A stretch of 64,000 nt of DNA from Sulfurospirillum tamanense (GCF_016937535.1 NZ_JAFHKK010000009.1:1-64000); one strand, 5' to 3'; shown: positions 26,674-38,326, counted from the first letter of the stretch. Notes: generated by a model not told the origin, from the sequence alone. Translations and numbers: made by a program.

Positions 26674-28670
26674 TCCTTACATGTAAAGGCTTCAAGCGCC
26701 TCAATATGCCTTACATGTAAGGCTTTTCTCTCCTCTAAAAAGGCTATTTTTTCGGCTTTTATCTTGGAAAATTGGCGCATGAGCCAGTCGTAATTTTTGT
26801 TCAAAAAAGTGTTGCGCGAATGCATCATATTTTCTAACTCATACAGATGAAAGCTGGTACGTAGGCGTGTTTTGATTTCCTCCAATTTGGGTTGATAAAG
26901 AGGAAACTGGCTTGGATTTTCTTCGTAGAGTTTAATGGACTCACTGATTTTGCGCTCCAAAAATCCCACACTCACTTCCGTCGCGTTTTGGTAGTTAAAA
27001 CTCACCGCCGAACTTAAGTGGTTAAATTGGGAGGAGATTTGTGCATAAGAACCTCGAATCTCATCGTTAAAAGGCTTTAAAAAAGTCTCGTACGCCTTGG
27101 AAGCAAAACGGCGCAACGCAGCAAAAGCATCCTTGCTGTGCAAGGCATCTTGGGGAGTTTTGGCTTCATAGATTTTTTGCCACCCTTGCACGGCACGCTC
27201 AAATTCTTTGTAAATCAGGCTGTTTTCTTGGTTTACTACATCTTGAATCACGCGCAGGTTTTTCACGTATTGTTTGAACATCTTGCCAATCAAATCTTCA
27301 TCGTAAAACAACACCTTGTACACTCGGTCTGCATGAATCTTCGCCACACGGTATTCGTGGGGAATGTACGTTGTTTTGCCTTTCAAAAGCCCCGCTTTTT
27401 GGGCTCCATAACGCACGCGAGTTTCGCTGTCGATGTGCGTAAAAATCTCCGATGCAATCTTGTCGATGATGTTTTCGATTTTTACAAACGCCAAACCAAG
27501 CTCTTTACCAAAGCGCGCTTTCAAAGCTTCAAAGGTTTGTTGTGCCTTAGCTTCAAAGGTTTCCAAGATGTCCTCAAGAGCCTCATGGGCCGCCATGATT
27601 TCACGGTGTTGGGCGAGGATGCGCCCGCGCAAAGAAGTGAGCTCTTTTTGAATCGCGTACACTTTAGCATCTTGGGCTTGCGGGCGAATCTCTTGGGAGA
27701 TAAACCCTAACACCGCTTCGATATTGGAATCTTGCAACAAAGAAGCGTTACTTGCACTGTCTGAAGCGGCAATGCGCGCAACCCTTTGCAAATACCCCTC
27801 AATCTGCGCCTCTAGCGCCTCTTTTTGCGGAAGAAACTGGGCTTGTTTACATGTAAGCTCCAGCCCCTCAAGCAAATCCTCAAGGGTTGCCTCAAGTTGT
27901 GCTTCATGGCTGTGAGAACGCGCTTCAAGGGCTTGTTTGGCGGAAATCGCTACCACTTCGCCAAAGTATTCGCCTAAGGCTTCTTTGACATAAGCCGTAG
28001 TTTTTTGGATGTTTTCTTCGGAAAATTTATCTTTTTGGTTGAGCACGCACAAGGATTTTGACGCGTAGGCGTCCATGTACTGTTCCAACACTTCCACTTC
28101 ACTCAGCTTCCCTGCATTGTCCATCAAGGTGAGCCAAATGATGCCATCGACCTCCCTAAGTACCGCTTGGGTGGTTTCAGTGTCGCTGTGGGCTTGGGAA
28201 TTTAGCCCTGGCGTGTCCACGAAAACCACTTCTTTCAAAAGCTCCAAAGGGGCATACAGGGTGAGGTATTTGGTTTGCTCTACGCTTTCACGCTGGTCTG
28301 TAAAACTGGCGATATTTTCAACCCCATAAAACGCTTCGCGTCCATCATAATAATGCACTTGAAGCTTAAACTCCTCCCCGTAGCGGATGTAGTTGACCTT
28401 GGATGTGACTGGCGTTACGCCAGTAGGGAGGATGTTTTTGGAAAGAAGGGCGTTTAAAAAGGTAGATTTTCCGCTGGAAAACTGCCCCGTAATCGCCACT
28501 TTCATAGGCTCTTCCACACGGCGCACAAGAGCATCAAGTGCCTCTTTCAAAGGGGATTCTTCGTGCATCAACGTTTGCCTAAAGGCTTCGATGGCTCCAA
28601 GCAAAGGGTGGGTAAAGGTTTTGGGCGGGTAATAAGCTTTGATAAAGGCGTCAAAAAGTGGGTGTCTCAT
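26670..28670 (-). CDS. Dynamin-like GTPase, second of a pair
   Basis: A 666-residue bacterial dynamin-family protein. G1 is [18 protein letters not shown] (59-76), the switch I threonine lies in [13 protein letters not shown] (about 80-92), G3 is DTPGLNSQ near 150 and G4 is NQKDKF near 210. Long helical stalk segments fill the C-terminal 400 residues. Campylobacter jejuni has two such adjacent proteins (Cj0411/Cj0412, DLP1/DLP2) that act together as a heterotetramer tethering membranes. Same order and 4-base overlap are seen here. Three TTACATGTAA palindromes lie in the gene, two near its 3' end. Confidence 0.85.
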   Translation of the reverse strand: MRHPLFDAFIKAYYPPKTFTHPLLGAIEAFRQTLMHEESPLKEALDALVRRVEEPMKVAITGQFSSGKSTFLNALLSKNILPTGVTPVTSKVNYIRYGEEFKLQVHYYDGREAFYGVENIASFTDQRESVEQTKYLTLYAPLELLKEVVFVDTPGLNSQAHSDTETTQAVLREVDGIIWLTLMDNAGKLSEVEVLEQYMDAYASKSLCVLNQKDKFSEENIQKTTAYVKEALGEYFGEVVAISAKQALEARSHSHEAQLEATLEDLLEGLELTCKQAQFLPQKEALEAQIEGYLQRVARIAASDSASNASLLQDSNIEAVLGFISQEIRPQAQDAKVYAIQKELTSLRGRILAQHREIMAAHEALEDILETFEAKAQQTFEALKARFGKELGLAFVKIENIIDKIASEIFTHIDSETRVRYGAQKAGLLKGKTTYIPHEYRVAKIHADRVYKVLFYDEDLIGKMFKQYVKNLRVIQDVVNQENSLIYKEFERAVQGWQKIYEAKTPQDALHSKDAFAALRRFASKAYETFLKPFNDEIRGSYAQISSQFNHLSSAVSFNYQNATEVSVGFLERKISESIKLYEENPSQFPLYQPKLEEIKTRLRTSFHLYELENMMHSRNTFLNKNYDWLMRQFSKIKAEKIAFLEERKALHVRHIEALEAFTCKD

Positions 28671-30976
28671 GGGCGCACCCCGTCAAAATACGCCATGACT
28701 TCTTCGAGGCCGGCACGTTTTTGTCTTAGTTCTTGCTTGCGCACGTCAAGGGTTTTTTGCTCACTCAACGCCAGTGCCAACGCCTCTTTCAAGGCTTTTT
28801 CTTCTTCGTCAATCTGCGCCCTTGCTTCTTGGGCAGGGGCTTGGGTTTGGGCGTAAAACTGCGCCACCATCTCACTGCCCACTTCGTATAATCGCGGCAT
28901 GCTTTTGTGCTCCAATTGTTCAAAAAAAGTAGCAATGGTCTTCTCCATCGCTTCAAACAGGGGTTCGGTTTGCTTTTTGGAAGCCCGCGCCACAAGTCCA
29001 CATAAGACATCGCTAAGCAAGGAATTATCCGCGCTCAACAACCCTTTTTTGGCCGCTTCGTCGATGTACGCTTTGGGGTCAAAGGCAAGAGGTTCGATGG
29101 CACACACAGTGGCGTACTCCACACTCAAAGACTCACTTTGAGCACCCATGTGGCGGTACAACGCAAAGCGGTATTCGCGCAAGGTGTCCATGAGACCGTC
29201 TTTGACTGCAGTATAAATCATCATTTCAAGACGCTCGGACTTTGGAAAACGGCTCTCTTTGCGCAAGGTGTAGGTGATGTCGCTGGCCAGTCGGCGTAAA
29301 AGTTCGGCGCGAAGGGTGGCAAAACGAGAGCTGGCAAATTGCTTCATGGTGGCAAGGTAGCTTTCAAATTCCCCTTTGAGACGCTCTAGTTCTTCCAATA
29401 AACGCTCCAAATTTGCCCGCACGTTTTGTTCTTTCAAAGCGTCGTACCTGCGCTCTAGCTCTTCCACGGAAACATCCAAACGCGCAAGGTGCTCGCCATA
29501 CTGGGTGTGTTGTTGCTCGCAAACAAGTCGCAACGCTTTTGTGTTAGCCCCAATAGCCAAGGTCGCGCGCTCGTTTTCTTTGCCAAACAACACTTCGTGC
29601 AAGTAGCGCTCAATGGCCAAAATTCCCGTTTGTTCTTCGTCGTAACCGCGCGCTAAGGCCTCTTTAGCTCGACCCGTGCGGTGCCACAGTGCGAGCTCTC
29701 CTGCGACGGGAAAGATGGCGATTTTCTTTAAAATAGGCTCAATGAGCTGCGCTTTTCCGAGGGACTTGAGTTGGTTGGTGATGCTTCGCGTGGTGTATTC
29801 TATCACTTCCTCAAGCTCAGCACTGCTTAGCATATCTACCCGCGTAATCAAAATCACAAGGCGCGAAATGCGTTGGTACGTTAACGCATCGATGATAAAA
29901 TCCACGTCTTTTTTGGTGGCAGATTGGCTCGCGTTCATGAGGTGAATCATGACATCGCATTGCACCAAATACTGCTTGGTAATCTCCTCGCGCTGCACCA
30001 CAGGATCATCAAGACCGGGAGTATCTACGATGCTTACCCCCTCTTGGGCTAAGGCCACGTCCGTGTACAGCTCAACGCATTTGACGAGGTTGCATTTCCC
30101 TTCGGAGAGCTTAGCGGAGGTAAATTGGCCTAGGGTTTCAAGGGGGATGGTTTGGGAAACACCTTCAGGGCGCACCAGCGTTGCCCACTCTGCGCCAAAA
30201 CGCGCTTTGGTAGTTTCCACAAAACGGGCCATCGACTCGCTGTTTTGCGCACTTTGTTCGATGCTTTCCCACTCTGCGGCATTCCAAAAATGCACGATTG
30301 CTTGGGGTGTGGTGGCGTGCTTGATGATGGCAAGGTTGGCCGTTTCGGGGACAGTGGATGTTCCTAGGATTTCTTGTTTTAACAAGGCATTTAAAAAGGT
30401 GGATTTTCCTGCGTTCATAACCCCAGTGATGCCGATGGAAAAGGCAGTATCTCCAAGGCGTTGGATGACGCTTTGGCAGCTCTCCTTGAGACTTTGGCTC
30501 TCCAAAAGCTCCTCAAAAAGCGTATGGGCAACTTTTAACAATGCCTCTTTTTGCCCGTGAAAATCAAACCCTTCCGCCACGGGCATGTCGAGGGAAAACG
30601 CAGGAAGTGAGGGCTCTACATGTAAAGGGAGTTGGTGCAAAGCTTCTTGCTGTTTTTGAGGGAGAATAGCTGCTTTGTGGAGCGCATCCAAGCACGCCAG
30701 CGTTTCTTGCCACATTGTGGCATCACATAAAAGATATGCAAGAAGAGCTTTTTGGGCACAACACATAGCCTCATGCGTGGTTGGTTCTTCTTTAAATATA
30801 AGCTCATAAGCTTCTTGAAATGAGGGGAGGTTTTTAACATAATCAAAATTTTCAGCATTCACGGTTAGCACCATCGAAAAAAGCGAGGGAGCAAACTCTG
30901 GCATAAAAAGTGCGGGAGAAAAATCAGAACAAGCAGTGGGCCAAAAAGAGGCTAGGTAAGATTCGACTTCTTTCAT
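28667..30976 (-). CDS. Dynamin-like GTPase, first of a pair
   Basis: A 769-residue partner of the preceding protein. An N-terminal helical extension of about 170 residues precedes G1 [18 protein letters not shown] (about 180-197). G3 is DTPGLDDP near 318 and G4 is TRVDML near 380. The rest is helical and coiled-coil rich (for example RARAQIDEEEKALKEALALA near 730). It starts at 30976, with AGAAGG a few bases before it and a TTACATGTAA palindrome at 30987-30996 abutting that site. Membrane fusion, fission or stress repair are the roles known for the family. Confidence 0.85.
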   Translation of the reverse strand: MKEVESYLASFWPTACSDFSPALFMPEFAPSLFSMVLTVNAENFDYVKNLPSFQEAYELIFKEEPTTHEAMCCAQKALLAYLLCDATMWQETLACLDALHKAAILPQKQQEALHQLPLHVEPSLPAFSLDMPVAEGFDFHGQKEALLKVAHTLFEELLESQSLKESCQSVIQRLGDTAFSIGITGVMNAGKSTFLNALLKQEILGTSTVPETANLAIIKHATTPQAIVHFWNAAEWESIEQSAQNSESMARFVETTKARFGAEWATLVRPEGVSQTIPLETLGQFTSAKLSEGKCNLVKCVELYTDVALAQEGVSIVDTPGLDDPVVQREEITKQYLVQCDVMIHLMNASQSATKKDVDFIIDALTYQRISRLVILITRVDMLSSAELEEVIEYTTRSITNQLKSLGKAQLIEPILKKIAIFPVAGELALWHRTGRAKEALARGYDEEQTGILAIERYLHEVLFGKENERATLAIGANTKALRLVCEQQHTQYGEHLARLDVSVEELERRYDALKEQNVRANLERLLEELERLKGEFESYLATMKQFASSRFATLRAELLRRLASDITYTLRKESRFPKSERLEMMIYTAVKDGLMDTLREYRFALYRHMGAQSESLSVEYATVCAIEPLAFDPKAYIDEAAKKGLLSADNSLLSDVLCGLVARASKKQTEPLFEAMEKTIATFFEQLEHKSMPRLYEVGSEMVAQFYAQTQAPAQEARAQIDEEEKALKEALALALSEQKTLDVRKQELRQKRAGLEEVMAYFDGVRP

Positions 30977-31087
30977 TTTTCCTTCTTTACATGTAAGTCA
31001 CATTTAAGAAGGCAAAAGGGTATCACAAAAAAGGAAAGAGGGGCATTAAAAAAATAACCTGCCCCATTCTTTCAATAGAGTTTAACC

Positions 31088-32536
31088 TCAGGCCGCGTTT
31101 TGCTCCCTAAGTGTCTCATCCAGATAATCAAACATTTTTTTACTCTCTTGTTCCACTTCTTTAAAGAGCCCAATAATTTCCTCTTGGTGCCCCAAAAGCG
31201 TCTCTTCACCCTCTTTGGTGTAGCGGGCTACTTTTTCTACGTTGGTATAAAGTTTTTGATACGGAACGTAAATCTTCTCATAGCTTCTGGCATTTTCAAA
31301 TAACTTTTTACCCTCTTGGGTATACCATTTTCCAAATTCCGTCGCATCAAGGCCTGGTAGGTTATGGTAAACCCCTGCCACATAAACGGCATTATAGGTG
31401 TCGGATTTGAAAATAGCATGGTGCATCTTTGCCAAAGTTGTATCGATGGTGCGCTGAATAGAGCCGATGCTCACGGAGGTTGCGCTAGAATAAGAGAGCA
31501 ACTCTTCAAACGTAGAAGAAAGTTTATCAAGAGTCGTGTTGGATTCATCGGCATTGGCTTTCATTTTTACTGCACTTGCCTCAATTTCACTGGTTTCTTG
31601 TTGCAACGTTTTGATAGAAATTTCAATCTCTGCGGTCGCTTTTTGGGTTGTTTCGGCAAGCTTTCGTACCTCATCAGCCACTACGGCAAACCCGCGTCCG
31701 TGCTCTCCTGCGCGCGCGGCTTCGATGGCAGCATTAAGGGCCAAAAGGTTGGTCTTGTCAGCAATGTCGTTGATGGTTTCTACCACACTACTAATCTCTT
31801 CGGTGCGTTGAGCCAACACGCGAATACTTGATTCGTTTTGATCCACATACTGCACTAAGCGAATAATTTTTTCTACCGTTTCATTAAGGTCGTTATAACT
31901 CTCTTTTGTTTTTTGACTTGAAATTTCACTGTTTGAAACAATTTCCTTAAGGCGCTCCACGACGGTTTTTAAATCTTGTTGCACCGTACTAAAATCATCC
32001 GAAGAACTACTCACGCGGGCAAGTTCCGCATTGAGGGTGTTTTTGGCAATAAATTCATGGTTGGCCTTCATTGCACTCACTGCGGTATTGATAAGATTTG
32101 ACTGGGCTTTAAACTCGCCGTGCATTCCTTTTTGCAAAATTTTACGGCCGAATTGCTCTTTGGAAGCAGCCTGAATGGTTGCATTTACTTCCTTGGTAAG
32201 AAGTTCAAAATTATCCAACAGCATGTTCATGTTGGAACACAACGTCTTAAGCTCTCCACCATCCCTTACTTTAACAATACGTCCATGGAGATTACCGTGA
32301 GAACTCTTGTCAACAATGTCTGCTAAAGAATGAATCGTTGCTTGGACCTTGCGAATATTGATAAACATAAACCAAGCAAGAGCAAAATTAGAAAGGCTAA
32401 TAACCTGAATCGCATGAAAACCATTAACATATACTTCAAGAAAAAAAACAAGCGTAAATGCTACAAGAGAGATAATATTGGCATATTGAATTTTTGCCAA
32501 TGAAGAAATTTTATTCAAAGGAAAGGATGAAATCAT
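31088..32536 (-). CDS. Methyl-accepting chemotaxis protein with CZB-like end (CetA-like)
   Basis: A 482-residue receptor without a large periplasmic domain. Two hydrophobic helices lie at residues 18-57, a HAMP-like region follows, and the signalling hairpin [20 protein letters not shown] lies near 262-281. The C-terminus has a CZB-type domain (HHAIFKSD near 365, then [13 protein letters not shown] near 400), but Thr stands where the zinc-binding Cys of CZB domains is expected. The gene overlaps by 26 bases with an upstream single-PAS gene. That pair matches the bipartite energy-taxis system CetA/CetB of Campylobacter jejuni. Confidence 0.8.
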   Translation of the reverse strand: MISSFPLNKISSLAKIQYANIISLVAFTLVFFLEVYVNGFHAIQVISLSNFALAWFMFINIRKVQATIHSLADIVDKSSHGNLHGRIVKVRDGGELKTLCSNMNMLLDNFELLTKEVNATIQAASKEQFGRKILQKGMHGEFKAQSNLINTAVSAMKANHEFIAKNTLNAELARVSSSSDDFSTVQQDLKTVVERLKEIVSNSEISSQKTKESYNDLNETVEKIIRLVQYVDQNESSIRVLAQRTEEISSVVETINDIADKTNLLALNAAIEAARAGEHGRGFAVVADEVRKLAETTQKATAEIEISIKTLQQETSEIEASAVKMKANADESNTTLDKLSSTFEELLSYSSATSVSIGSIQRTIDTTLAKMHHAIFKSDTYNAVYVAGVYHNLPGLDATEFGKWYTQEGKKLFENARSYEKIYVPYQKLYTNVEKVARYTKEGEETLLGHQEEIIGLFKEVEQESKKMFDYLDETLREQNAA

Positions 32537-33017
32537 CGTAGCTCACCTTGTGTTGGGATAGGGTTTCGTTTAAAAGTCGAATAGAGGCATCCATGCCACC
32601 ACCACGTTCAGCTTGGAGCATTTTTTCATACAAGGGGACAACTGCTTCGACTCCTTTTTGGCTTGGGGATCGGCGCACAGAGTGATACCCTGTAATAGCC
32701 TTTGTTTTGGGGTCAAATTCAGGCGTAACAAAGGCATGCACCCAATAAAATTTTCCTGTTTTTGAACGGTTTTTTACATAAGCAAAGATCTCTTTTCCTC
32801 CGCTAATGGTGTCCCACAAAAGTTTAAACACTGCACGAGGCATGTCGGGATGCCGTAAAATATTATGCGGCGCATCAATTAATTCGTCTTCGCTATACTC
32901 GGAGACTTCTATAAAAAGGTCATTGGCGTAGGTAATGCGACCTTTTAAATCTGTTTTAGAGACGATGAAAAGATTTTCATCAAAGCGTAGTTCATTCCCA
33001 TGTTGCGTAATCTTCAC
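32511..33017 (-). CDS. PAS-domain energy sensor (CetB/Aer-like)
   Basis: A 168-residue soluble protein with one PAS domain. The block [20 protein letters not shown] (14-33), [20 protein letters not shown] (about 46-65) and the Aer-type [13 protein letters not shown] near 93 are typical of FAD-binding PAS domains of the Aer family. A helical tail follows. It has no membrane segment or signalling domain of its own and overlaps the downstream receptor gene, so it probably works as a separate redox-sensing subunit, as CetB does. Confidence 0.82.
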   Translation of the reverse strand: MKITQHGNELRFDENLFIVSKTDLKGRITYANDLFIEVSEYSEDELIDAPHNILRHPDMPRAVFKLLWDTISGGKEIFAYVKNRSKTGKFYWVHAFVTPEFDPKTKAITGYHSVRRSPSQKGVEAVVPLYEKMLQAERGGGMDASIRLLNETLSQHKVSYDDFILSFE

Positions 33018-33119
33018 GAATGCTCTCCTTTAACGTGTCTCAATTTTAAAAACTAGTAGTATATCGAAAAAAAGTAAGATAAAAGAGGATTCTGTAGTTG
33101 GTGTTACAAAGATAAGAGC

Positions 33120-33141
33120 GCCGCAACCAAAAGGTTGCGGC
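33120..33141 (-). terminator. Hairpin downstream of frdB
   Basis: A nine-base perfect stem (GCCGCAACC and GGTTGCGGC) with a four-base loop lies 16 bases after the frdB stop. On the minus strand it is followed by GCTCTTATCTTTG, a broken T-run. It probably ends frdCAB transcription. Confidence 0.6.
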
Positions 33142-33157
33142 AAAGAAAAGAAGGGTA

Positions 33158-33877
33158 TTATTTAAGAGCTACAAGCTTACGGCGCATGTAGGCAATTTTG
33201 CTTTGAAGCGGAAGGTGCTTGGGGCAATAATCTTCGCAAGCCAAAAGACTCATACATCCAAAAACACCATCGTCATCACCGACAAGCTCATAATAATCCT
33301 CATCAGTTCTCTCATCCAGTGGATCAACCTCAAAACGTGCAATACGGTTTAGTCCAACCGCCCCCACAAAATCTGGACGCATTAACTTGGTGCCACACGC
33401 CGCAACACAGATGCCACACTCAATACAACGGTCTAGTTCAAAGGCTTGGTCTGCAATCTCAGGCTCAATGCGCTCTTCGATTTTTGAAATGTCGGTCACT
33501 TTTGAGGAGTGAATCCAGCTTTCAACACGCTTGCTCATTGCGTCCATCCACACGCCTGTGTTGACAGAAAGGTCTTTGATGAGTTTAAATGCTGGCATTG
33601 GCATGAGTTGAATCACGCCATCAGGAAAATCTTTCGTAAGGGTTCGACATGCTAATTTTGGCTCACCATTAACCATCATGCCACAACTTCCGCAAATACC
33701 TGCACGACACACAAAGTCAAAGCTCAAATCTGCGTCGTATTTTTCACGAATCATATTAAGAGCAATGAACAAGGTCATCCCTGGCGTTTCTTCCAATGTA
33801 TATTCTGCAAAATGGGGCTTAGAAATCTTGCTTTGTGGGTCATATTTTAGTGCCCGAATGGTGATTTTTCTACTCAT
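33158..33877 (-). CDS. frdB: Fumarate reductase iron-sulfur subunit
   Basis: From the ATG at 33877 (AGGAG five to six bases upstream) it has 239 residues, the size of Wolinella FrdB. The [2Fe-2S] ligands are in [15 protein letters not shown] and the later Cys of PKLAC (about 58-78). The other two clusters are bound by [12 protein letters not shown] near 151 and [10 protein letters not shown] near 212 with a preceding CMSLLAC. It passes electrons from the menaquinol-oxidising FrdC to FrdA. The start lies within the last codons of frdA. Confidence 0.95.
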   Translation of the reverse strand: MSRKITIRALKYDPQSKISKPHFAEYTLEETPGMTLFIALNMIREKYDADLSFDFVCRAGICGSCGMMVNGEPKLACRTLTKDFPDGVIQLMPMPAFKLIKDLSVNTGVWMDAMSKRVESWIHSSKVTDISKIEERIEPEIADQAFELDRCIECGICVAACGTKLMRPDFVGAVGLNRIARFEVDPLDERTDEDYYELVGDDDGVFGCMSLLACEDYCPKHLPLQSKIAYMRRKLVALK

Positions 33878-35858
33878 AACCAACTCCTACTCGTTCGTTA
33901 AGTGCTTTAAATTGAGGTTGTAGTTCAAACGGCATTAGCGCATCTTGAATTTCATGACGGCTTTTTCCGGCTTTTTCCATCTCTTCACGAATGCAATCCA
34001 CTTCTTCTTGGCGTTTTGCGCTATCGGGGTGTTCAATAATGTTCCCTTTAACACCGTATCCCCTAAACGCTGGCGGGATTTCCATTTTCATGATATCCAA
34101 TGGCTCATATTCAACCGTTGGCATCAAGTCTCCTTCTTTCCATGAAGTAAGGGTTCGGTTTAGCCAGTTGGCATCATCCCGCTTGAGGTAATCTTCACGG
34201 TAGTGTGCTCCACGGCTTTCAGTACGGCGAAGAGCGCCCTCAGCAAGGCACAATGCAAGCTTAAGCATCATAGGCACACGATAGGCTTCTTCAAGCTCAG
34301 GATTGGCGGCACGTGTTTTTGATTTTACGGTAACATCGTGTGATTTTTTCAAAAGCTCTTGAAGTTCATTTACTGCCTCTGTTAAACCCTTGTGGTCTCT
34401 AAAAATAGACACCTTGTCCCACATAATGTCTTTCATACGATTTTTGATAGTAAAGATATCGTTTTTACCCTCACCCTTGAGGAGATGATCGATAAACGCT
34501 TCTTGTTTTTTTACCGCACGTTCAATGGCTGTAGTACTTACCGTAATTTGCGTTGTTGTACAGTGTTTTGCAAAGTAATCTCCTACAATCATCCCCGCTA
34601 CAACAGTTTCACTTACGGAGTTCCCACCCAAACGGTTAAATCCGTGCATATCCCAGCACGCTGCTTCACCGGCACTAAAGAGGCCTTTAAGGGTTGGAGA
34701 TTCACCTTTTGCATTGGTGCGGATGCCACCCATGGAGTAGTGTTGCATTGGAAGAACTGGTGCCCACCCTTTTGGACCTTCATCCGCAGGGTCAATGCCG
34801 TTAAAGATCTGGCAAATTTCTTGTACGTCGCGCAAGTTTTTCTCAATGTGCTCACGGCCGAGAATCGAAATGTCAAGCCAAACGTGCTCGCCATACGGAG
34901 AAGGAACGCCCTTGCCATTACGGATGTGTTCCATCATACGACGGCTTACAACGTCACGGCTAGCTAACTCTTTTTTCTCAGGTTCATAATCAGGCATAAA
35001 ACGGTGTCCGTCCACGTCACGCAACAAACCACCATCCCCGCGGCATCCTTCTGTCAACAAAATACCGGAAGGAACGATGGGCGTTGGGTGAAACTGAACC
35101 GCTTCCATGTTACCAAGTTTTGCAACACCTGTTTCAAGAGCGATGGCCGCGCCGATACCTTCACAGTTTACTGCGTTGGTTGTTTGTCGGTATAATCGTC
35201 CGTATCCACCTGTAGCAATCAAGGTTCCTTTGGCAACATACGCGGTCAATTCCCCTGTCACCAAATCACGCACAACAGCACCAAAGCACTGGTTGTTCTC
35301 GTGGATCAGCGCGATAGCTTCTTTACGGTCTTCCACATTTACATTGTGCTTCAACGCTTCGTTAGCAACAGCAAATAACATGGTGTGGCCTGTTGCGTCG
35401 GAGGTGTAGCAGGTGCGCCATTTTTTTGTGCCACCAAAGTCACGTGAGTGAATCAACCCGTGGACTTCTTCTTTCTCATCAATCACAGTACGCTCAGCAT
35501 TAATAATCGCTGTACGTTTACCCCGTGAAATACGTGTCCAAGGCACGCCCCAAGCAGCAAGCTCGCGAATGGCTTTAGGCGCAACGGTAACAAACATCCG
35601 CGCGACGTCTTGATCACAGCCCCAGTCGCTTCCTTTGACCGTATCTTGAAAGTGCAAGTCTTCGTTATCTCCTTCACTCATTTTGGAGTTTCCTAAACTT
35701 GCTTGCATTCCCCCTTGCGCAGCAGCAGAGTGCGAACGCTTTACAGGAATCATGCTCAGCACTGTTGTGCTCAACCCTTGCCTAGCGGTTTCTACTGCGG
35801 CTCGAAGCCCCGCCAAACCACCTCCAATTACCAATGCGTCACAGTATTTGATATTCAT
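33870..35858 (-). CDS. frdA: Fumarate reductase flavoprotein subunit
   Basis: A 662-residue catalytic subunit. It has the FAD dinucleotide fold [14 protein letters not shown] (12-25) and His43 in [10 protein letters not shown] for covalent FAD attachment. The active site block is [20 protein letters not shown] near 285. Length equals that of epsilonproteobacterial FrdA (about 656). It lies between frdC and frdB and shares one base with frdC. The complex reduces fumarate with menaquinol at the cytoplasmic face; reversal as succinate dehydrogenase is also known in this group. This 7 kb region carries no TTACATGTAA copy. Confidence 0.96.
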   Translation of the reverse strand: MNIKYCDALVIGGGLAGLRAAVETARQGLSTTVLSMIPVKRSHSAAAQGGMQASLGNSKMSEGDNEDLHFQDTVKGSDWGCDQDVARMFVTVAPKAIRELAAWGVPWTRISRGKRTAIINAERTVIDEKEEVHGLIHSRDFGGTKKWRTCYTSDATGHTMLFAVANEALKHNVNVEDRKEAIALIHENNQCFGAVVRDLVTGELTAYVAKGTLIATGGYGRLYRQTTNAVNCEGIGAAIALETGVAKLGNMEAVQFHPTPIVPSGILLTEGCRGDGGLLRDVDGHRFMPDYEPEKKELASRDVVSRRMMEHIRNGKGVPSPYGEHVWLDISILGREHIEKNLRDVQEICQIFNGIDPADEGPKGWAPVLPMQHYSMGGIRTNAKGESPTLKGLFSAGEAACWDMHGFNRLGGNSVSETVVAGMIVGDYFAKHCTTTQITVSTTAIERAVKKQEAFIDHLLKGEGKNDIFTIKNRMKDIMWDKVSIFRDHKGLTEAVNELQELLKKSHDVTVKSKTRAANPELEEAYRVPMMLKLALCLAEGALRRTESRGAHYREDYLKRDDANWLNRTLTSWKEGDLMPTVEYEPLDIMKMEIPPAFRGYGVKGNIIEHPDSAKRQEEVDCIREEMEKAGKSRHEIQDALMPFELQPQFKALNERVGVGYE

Positions 35859-36640
35859 TATGCCTTCACCTTTCCGTCATGTCGCAATTCTAGATGAGAT
35901 GTTCGCTCATAGCGCTCACCCGCATTATCTCTATGTTCATAGCCAATTTTTACATATGCTGCAAGTGTTACGAGACCGAGTCCCAAAAAGAACACCGTAA
36001 TCGCCCATTTTAGTTTTTTGAGCTTTGCTCTTGTTTCCTTAGCATTCGCACCTTCAAACCATCCCCATTTAACGCAAAGACGATACAACCCGATACTTCC
36101 GTGGAATTCAACAGCTAAAAGTAAAAGAAGGTAAAAAGGCCACATAATATCGGTATACATTCTGTCCGCCGAAGCGTACGGACCAATTTCATGTGATTTT
36201 GCAAACATCATCGCAAGATGTGCAGAACCCAAGAAGAACAATACAAAACCTGTAGCAGCCTGAATAAACCATAAAGATGTGTCCTTATGGTTCATCATGC
36301 CCATATGTGTACGATACGATTGCCATTGTCTAAAATTAATCGGCAATTTTCTCATTGCAAGAAGTCCGTGTGCGATAAATACCGCCGACACAACCAACAC
36401 TGCAAATGAAGTGATAGCCGGTTGGGGTTCTTTTAAAAACATACTTCCCTCAAGCATTTGAACTACGTCGTACATAAAGTCTTTGCTAATTAAAATGGTA
36501 GAAACAAAGAACATGTGCACCCACATAAACAATCCCAAAAAGAGCCCTGTCGCACTCTGGATATAATCCAGTTGTGCAGGCAACTTACTCTTCTTGCCCT
36601 CAACTGACTTGCCTAAAAAACCTTCAATTAGGTCACTCAC
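35858..36640 (-). CDS. frdC: Fumarate reductase diheme cytochrome b subunit
   Basis: A membrane anchor with five helices. The best start is GTG at 36640 with AAAGGA seven bases upstream, giving 260 residues (Wolinella FrdC has 256). A frame reaching ATG 36730 adds 30 residues without homology. Axial and other conserved histidines occur in [41 protein letters not shown] and [11 protein letters not shown]. It oxidises menaquinol and carries two hemes b. It is the first gene of frdCAB. The 157 bases upstream hold its promoter, with no element I can define sharply. Confidence 0.93.
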   Translation of the reverse strand: MSDLIEGFLGKSVEGKKSKLPAQLDYIQSATGLFLGLFMWVHMFFVSTILISKDFMYDVVQMLEGSMFLKEPQPAITSFAVLVVSAVFIAHGLLAMRKLPINFRQWQSYRTHMGMMNHKDTSLWFIQAATGFVLFFLGSAHLAMMFAKSHEIGPYASADRMYTDIMWPFYLLLLLAVEFHGSIGLYRLCVKWGWFEGANAKETRAKLKKLKWAITVFFLGLGLVTLAAYVKIGYEHRDNAGERYERTSHLELRHDGKVKA

Positions 36641-36797
36641 GCTAGATCCTTTCACTAGAAATTTATTTCCACAGGTAAAAAACAGGGGAAGTCTCCCTGT
36701 TTTCAAAGCCAAGAAAAACTTACAAAGCATTCGCGTTTGCCCTTAAGTCATCCTTTATACTTGCAACTATAACAAAAAGATGGGACAAAAATGAGAC

Positions 36798-37613
36798 TCA
36801 ACGGGCGCGTTTTTTCATAAGAAACAAGTACAAAATCACAGAAACACTCAGCATCATTAAAGAAAGCAATTGCCCCATACTCATCCACTCTCCCACGATA
36901 AATCCCAATTGGTAATCAGGCTCCCTCCAAAACTCTGCCACAAACCTCGCCACCGAATACAAGGCACCATACAGCGCAATCAACTCACCTTCAAAACGTT
37001 TTTTGTGACGGTAGGCATATAAAACAACAAATACCACAATCCCTTCAAGCACCGCTTCGTACAGCTGAGAGGGGTGGCGAAACACGCCTGCCACGTAAAT
37101 CCCCCATGGCATTTCTGTAGCACGTCCGATGAGTTCTTGATTGAGAAAATTACCCACACGTCCAAACACATAAGCCAAAGGCACCGAGAGGGCCACAAGG
37201 TCTAAAAAGCTCCACGGGTTTTTGTTGTGGCGTTTTGAAAACCCCCACGTGGCCAATAGAAACCCCACAAGCGCACCGTGGTAGCTCATGCCGCGGATCC
37301 CCACAAATGTCCCATCAATAAAGGGGTTAAACATCTGCCAAGGGTGGGTCAAATAGTAAACAACATTGGGGTCATAAAAAAGAATATATCCTATGCGCGC
37401 ACCTAAAATCACTCCTATTTCTACCCATAAAAAATAGGTATCCAAGGCTTTTTCACCAAAAGGAAGGCTGTCTTTTTTCACAAACCATTTGGCAATAAAC
37501 AGCGCGCTCAAAAGCGCCATTACGTACATAATTCCATACCAATGCACCGCAATGGGGCCTAAAGAAACAGCAACAGGATCAAAGTGGCTGTAGATGTGAT
37601 GCCAATATTCCAT
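36798..37613 (-). CDS. lgt: Phosphatidylglycerol-prolipoprotein diacylglyceryl transferase
   Basis: A 271-residue membrane enzyme with about seven helices. The Lgt signature GRVGNFLNQELIGRAT is near residues 151-166, and HGALVGFL near 114 holds the catalytic His region. HPSQLYEAVLEG near 180 is also typical. It modifies the lipobox Cys of prelipoproteins, such as the efflux outer-membrane and adaptor proteins encoded later in this window. AAGGAG precedes the ATG by five bases. Confidence 0.94.
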   Translation of the reverse strand: MEYWHHIYSHFDPVAVSLGPIAVHWYGIMYVMALLSALFIAKWFVKKDSLPFGEKALDTYFLWVEIGVILGARIGYILFYDPNVVYYLTHPWQMFNPFIDGTFVGIRGMSYHGALVGFLLATWGFSKRHNKNPWSFLDLVALSVPLAYVFGRVGNFLNQELIGRATEMPWGIYVAGVFRHPSQLYEAVLEGIVVFVVLYAYRHKKRFEGELIALYGALYSVARFVAEFWREPDYQLGFIVGEWMSMGQLLSLMMLSVSVILYLFLMKKRAR

Positions 37614-37728
37614 AACACTCCTTGAAAAGGCTTAATTTTAATATAGACTTAATTACACTTGGCTTTACATGTAAAGATAGATTTGGCTTCTTAGGGTTAT
37701 ACTACCTTTCGCGAAACAAGGAGAGAAT

Positions 37729-38325
37729 ATGGACATTGCAACGATTTTAAGCTCAGAGTGGTTTGGACTCTATGGCGTGCCACTTCTTATCTGCTTGGCG
37801 CGCATCACGGACGTTACTATTGGCACCTTGCGCATCATTTTTGTAGCCAAAGGCTTGCGGCGCGTGGCTCCCGTTTTAGGCTTTTTTGAAATTATTATCT
37901 GGCTTACCGCCCTCACCCAAGTCATGGGCAACCTCACCAACCCTGTCAACTTTTTTGCCTACGCGCTAGGCTTTTCTCTGGGGAATTATTTGGGCATTTA
38001 CATCGAAAATCGTTTGGCCCTTGGTATGGTGGTCATTCGCATCATCACCAAACGCGACTCCCATGCTCTTGCCACAAAACTGCGTGAAATCGGACACAGT
38101 GTCACGTCCTTGGACGCCGAGGGCAACGATGGTCCAGTCAATGTCGTCTTTACAGTTGTCAAACGCTCTCAGACTAAAAAAATCATACCGCTTATCCAAC
38201 ACTACAACCCGCGCGCGGTTTACTCCATTGAGGATGTCAGGCACGTGAGTGACCCAAACTTCCCCATGAAAACCCCTCTGGCGCGCAAAGGCATCGCTGA
38301 GCGTTTGCGCGGGGTGGCAAAATAA
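37729..38325 (+). CDS. UPF0316/DUF2179 family membrane protein
   Basis: A 198-residue protein with three membrane helices at about 15-100 (including LLICLARITDVTIGTLRIIF) and a C-terminal soluble DUF2179 domain (VVFTVVKRSQTKKIIPLIQH near 140). This matches the UPF0316 family, for which no reaction is established. It begins with ATG after AAGGAGAGAAT. Its promoter region, shared with lgt in divergent orientation, contains a TTACATGTAA palindrome at 37665 and TATACT near 37698 as a likely -10. Confidence 0.8.
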   Translation: MDIATILSSEWFGLYGVPLLICLARITDVTIGTLRIIFVAKGLRRVAPVLGFFEIIIWLTALTQVMGNLTNPVNFFAYALGFSLGNYLGIYIENRLALGMVVIRIITKRDSHALATKLREIGHSVTSLDAEGNDGPVNVVFTVVKRSQTKKIIPLIQHYNPRAVYSIEDVRHVSDPNFPMKTPLARKGIAERLRGVAK

Positions 38326-38326
38326 G

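Noticed and set aside
28563-28856. Open frames opposite the dynamin-like genes
   Set aside because: They mirror the codon pattern of the real genes on the minus strand and have no recognisable domains or ribosome-binding sites.
36640-36730. Upstream extension of frdC to an ATG at 36730
   Set aside because: The GTG at 36640 has a good ribosome-binding site and gives the length and start of known FrdC; the extension has no homology.
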